A DNA stretch of 64,000 nucleotides. It comes from Adineta ricciae. Its lineage: Eukaryota > Rotifera > Eurotatoria > Adinetida > Adinetidae. A program made the translations under genes and the position numbers. Position 1 is the first letter of the stretch. Each line of letters opens with the position of its first letter. Under the pieces are notes generated by a model, which was given only the letters and a program-made list of their open reading frames with translations, made no database searches and was not told the origin of the DNA. The DNA lies in the NCBI GenBank assembly GCA_905250025.1, contig CAJNOJ010000043.1, positions 186,001 to 250,000 of the forward strand, in the 5' to 3' direction. This document shows positions 61,720-64,000 of this stretch, one piece after another.

Positions 61720-64000
61720 TTAATGATTCTGGTGATACTTTTTGGCACAATGAACATGAGCTCGGTGACCATCTTGATAAAGTACACATGATGTTTCGTG
61801 AAATGGTTGACAGCAATGATGGCATTGGCGATGCTCGTTAACGAGTGTATTTTTCAATTTTAATTGACTGAATTGAAACCGTAACTGTTGATTCTGAACG
61901 CGAGTTAAAGCTAATTCGATTTTACTCGAACGTTGAACATAGGAATAGGTACGTAGGGCACGAAGGAGAATGTGAGATAAGGAAGTAAGAGGCCAGTGTG
62001 ATGGCAATTGTTGTAAAACTTCGATAAAATCAAATTCAATTTCAGTATTGTTAAGAAGATGAAGTATCACCGTCGTGATTTTCTCGGAATTTCTAAGTCG
62101 GAATCAGAACGGAGTGAAAAACAAATGAAAAGTGATGGATTGGTTACTTGTTTAATGAATTGAGAAGAACTTTGAATAAGATATGAGCAACGATCTTCCG
62201 ATCGCCACTGGATTTGTCTTGAGATAGAGCGATGCAATAATCTTCGGCGTATTCGAAATCTTGCAGTTCGTCGATAAGAATTTGAAAAGCTTGATCGAAG
62301 TGGTTCATCTGCAATCAAGAGAGAGCTTTGAGAAAAGAACAATCGCACCGAAGAGATTTACTTTGCCATGGAGAAGAGCGACTTCTCGACGTAATCGACT
62401 CGATTGATTGACCCGATTTAGCACCGATTGGACGCGATATGAATTAGATGTAATAATAAATGTTTGAAGTTTGGAGCTAATCGATTTAATGGAGAGATGA
62501 TTCGATAGAGGGAAAGTTCTATAGAATCATACCGAATTTGTTCGTTGGCATCATCAGACTTCGATAAAACTTGATCAAGATAGATGTTCACCAGCATTGT
62601 GTGAATTTGTTCCGACTAAAAATAAGCGAACAGGTTCCTATCGCAATTTCAACACTCTTCTGTTGATTTGTACACTATAAAACTCAACCTTACCTCAATC
62701 TTCAACTTGAATATTACATGTTCCAAGTACAGCGTTAACATCGTGGAATACTTTCTGATCGCACCAATCACTCGATCTGTACAAAATGGATCAGTTTTTG
62801 CTTCAGTTCGATGTTGACTGGTAAATATCTACAAACCAACAAACAATTAATTCCTTGCTGAATCTTCCGAAAACTCAATCAGACCTTCAACGCTAATTCT
62901 TCTTCGTGTTGTTCTAACAGCCATTCAGCTGTTGAAAACGCTACCGATCGATCGATGTCTTTTTCCATGATATACTTAGCCAGGATCCAAACGCCTGGAA
63001 ATGTCTCATCGTGAGAATATTCATTCGAGACAAGTCTACGCTAAATAGAAAGATTATTAGATAGTTGTCAAACCAAAACATAAAAACATGCGTGCATTAC
63101 TTCTTCCAGATGTTCACAGTTTGCTCGTGTTTTTCGTGAGCAGAAGAGAGTAAAGCGGCAGCATGATAACATTTCGCATCAAGGAGGATATTACAATATT
63201 CAGCAGGGATTTGAGACGCGTGTAGTTCGAGGAAATCATTCAGTATTTCGCGAGATTTCGTGAGAATGTACGCTTTCAGTAAAGCTGGATAATAATTCTA
63301 AAGAAGGAAAAGCGAAATTTTCAGAATGCTTCCGCTAGTTTCATACTGGTTGACGGGAGAATTCTGCTGAGCGCTTGATGATGTAATCACAAAATGCATT
63401 CAACCATTGGCAATATTGAGTGATAAGATTCTCATCTATCGTTGGCCAAGGCGAATTCAAAGGTAAGAAATTGGGAATTTGGGTCATAATCTATGATAGA
63501 GAAGCAAAAAGTGTTGCTTTTTATGATGAAAGAGGTGTGATATGCCTCGTTGAAATCAATTTGAATATCATCAAATAATGTCAATGCGCGAACAACATTC
63601 ATAGCACCGAATTCAACAAAGGCGATACGTTTTTTAGTAGAAATAACCAATGGATTTGTGCGACGTTGTTTAATTGATGTACAATTACTTTCAGCTAATG
63701 TTAAAGCTTCTTGTAATCGATAACTGTTCAATAACTGATCGATTTGATCCTCGATACTCAATGGTTCTAGTAGGTAAATGTTATCTTTGTTTGTAACTAT
63801 AATAGTCTTGATATTTTCCTGTTGCATATTTGTTAGTGTTCGACAAAATTTTATCGGAATTTCTTGTTTGAGTTGATCATCCAAATAACTTCGAAAAGAA
63901 CTTCTTCATTTATCAATAATTACATTAAACAAAAAGACGGATTACCTATAGATGTGAATAGACTCTCGAACAAGAGCAATTAAATAAGGATGAGAATAGA
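61720..64000 (-). CDS. TGFBRAP1: TGFBRAP1/VPS3 homologue, CORVET tethering subunit (3' part, runs off the right edge)
   Basis: Vps39/Vam6 family subunit that ties Rab5 endosomes together as part of CORVET. The window holds the middle and C-terminal exons; the N-terminal CNH domain continues past 64000. Seen: YSHPYLIALVRESIHIY at the edge, NKDNIYLLEPLSIEDQIDQL LNSYRLQEALTLAE, AFVEFGAMNVVRALTLFDD, several helical-repeat exons with very short frames between 63400 and 62360, then MNHFDQAFQILIDELQDFEY AEDYCIAL, LHLLNNTEIEFDFIEVLQQL and a C-terminal zinc-binding block CHHCCQPFHETSCVLY...HVHCAK. The last block matches the Vps39-domain end CxxCxKPF...HxHC. Introns are 45-60 bp. Confidence 0.92.

Overview
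The window is nuclear DNA from a small metazoan, most likely a bdelloid rotifer. It is AT-rich, genes are tightly packed, and almost all introns are 45-70 bp with GT-AG ends. The products are animal-specific: a nicotinic receptor, FoxA, the AP-3 mu subunit, Mi-2/CHD4, LSD1, NPC1 and EDRF1. Two other genes are of types I associate with bdelloids: an intronless B-box/coiled-coil/beta-propeller protein, and a mono-ADP-ribosyltransferase with the N-terminal and TPR layout of the large bdelloid family. The species assignment is inference. No database was searched; all names come from recognising conserved blocks in translated, hand-spliced exons.

Layout, left to right. 0-7.2 kb: 5' end of a Cys-loop receptor gene (-), RIB43A (+), SURF4 (-) and LSD1/KDM1A (+), arranged as two divergent pairs. 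7.8-17 kb: FoxA (-), a 2.5 kb stretch without a clear gene, then four co-oriented minus-strand genes: TENT5, CREBL2, AP-3 mu and SLBP. 18.5-27.5 kb: an NCK adaptor with only two SH3 domains (+), NPC1 (-) and METTL23 (-). 29-39.6 kb: a neuronal-calcium-sensor gene (+), the intronless B-box gene (+), a 3'-truncated calcium-sensor relative (+) and a complete 1,930-residue Mi-2/CHD4 (+). 40.3-45.6 kb: two small secreted neuropeptide-like precursors (-), a divergent PKA-like kinase (-) and an IGFBP-Kazal-Ig secreted protein (+). 45.9-53.1 kb: PIGW (-), EDRF1 (+) and the PGAP5-type metallophosphoesterase MPPE1 (+). PIGW and MPPE1 both act on GPI anchors. 53.2-56.8 kb: an accessory-looking stretch with an unrecognised small ORF and a broken ADP-ribosyltransferase copy. 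56.8-64 kb: ZFYVE19/ANCHR (-), a repeat-rich gap, TMEM115 (-) and the 3' part of TGFBRAP1/VPS3 (-).

Most of the window is a conserved housekeeping and signalling neighbourhood. Linked functions include chromatin (LSD1, CHD4), membrane traffic and sterol handling (SURF4, AP-3, NPC1, TMEM115, VPS3), GPI anchors (PIGW, MPPE1) and neural signalling (receptor, calcium sensors, peptides). I found no rRNA gene, recognisable transposon, CRISPR array or clear new multi-gene system. The best leads are the two peptide precursors, the PKA-like kinase with a DLG motif, the NCK without its third SH3, the calcium-sensor genes flanking an intronless gene, the decayed ADP-ribosyltransferase, and splice acceptors just before start codons that suggest spliced-leader trans-splicing.
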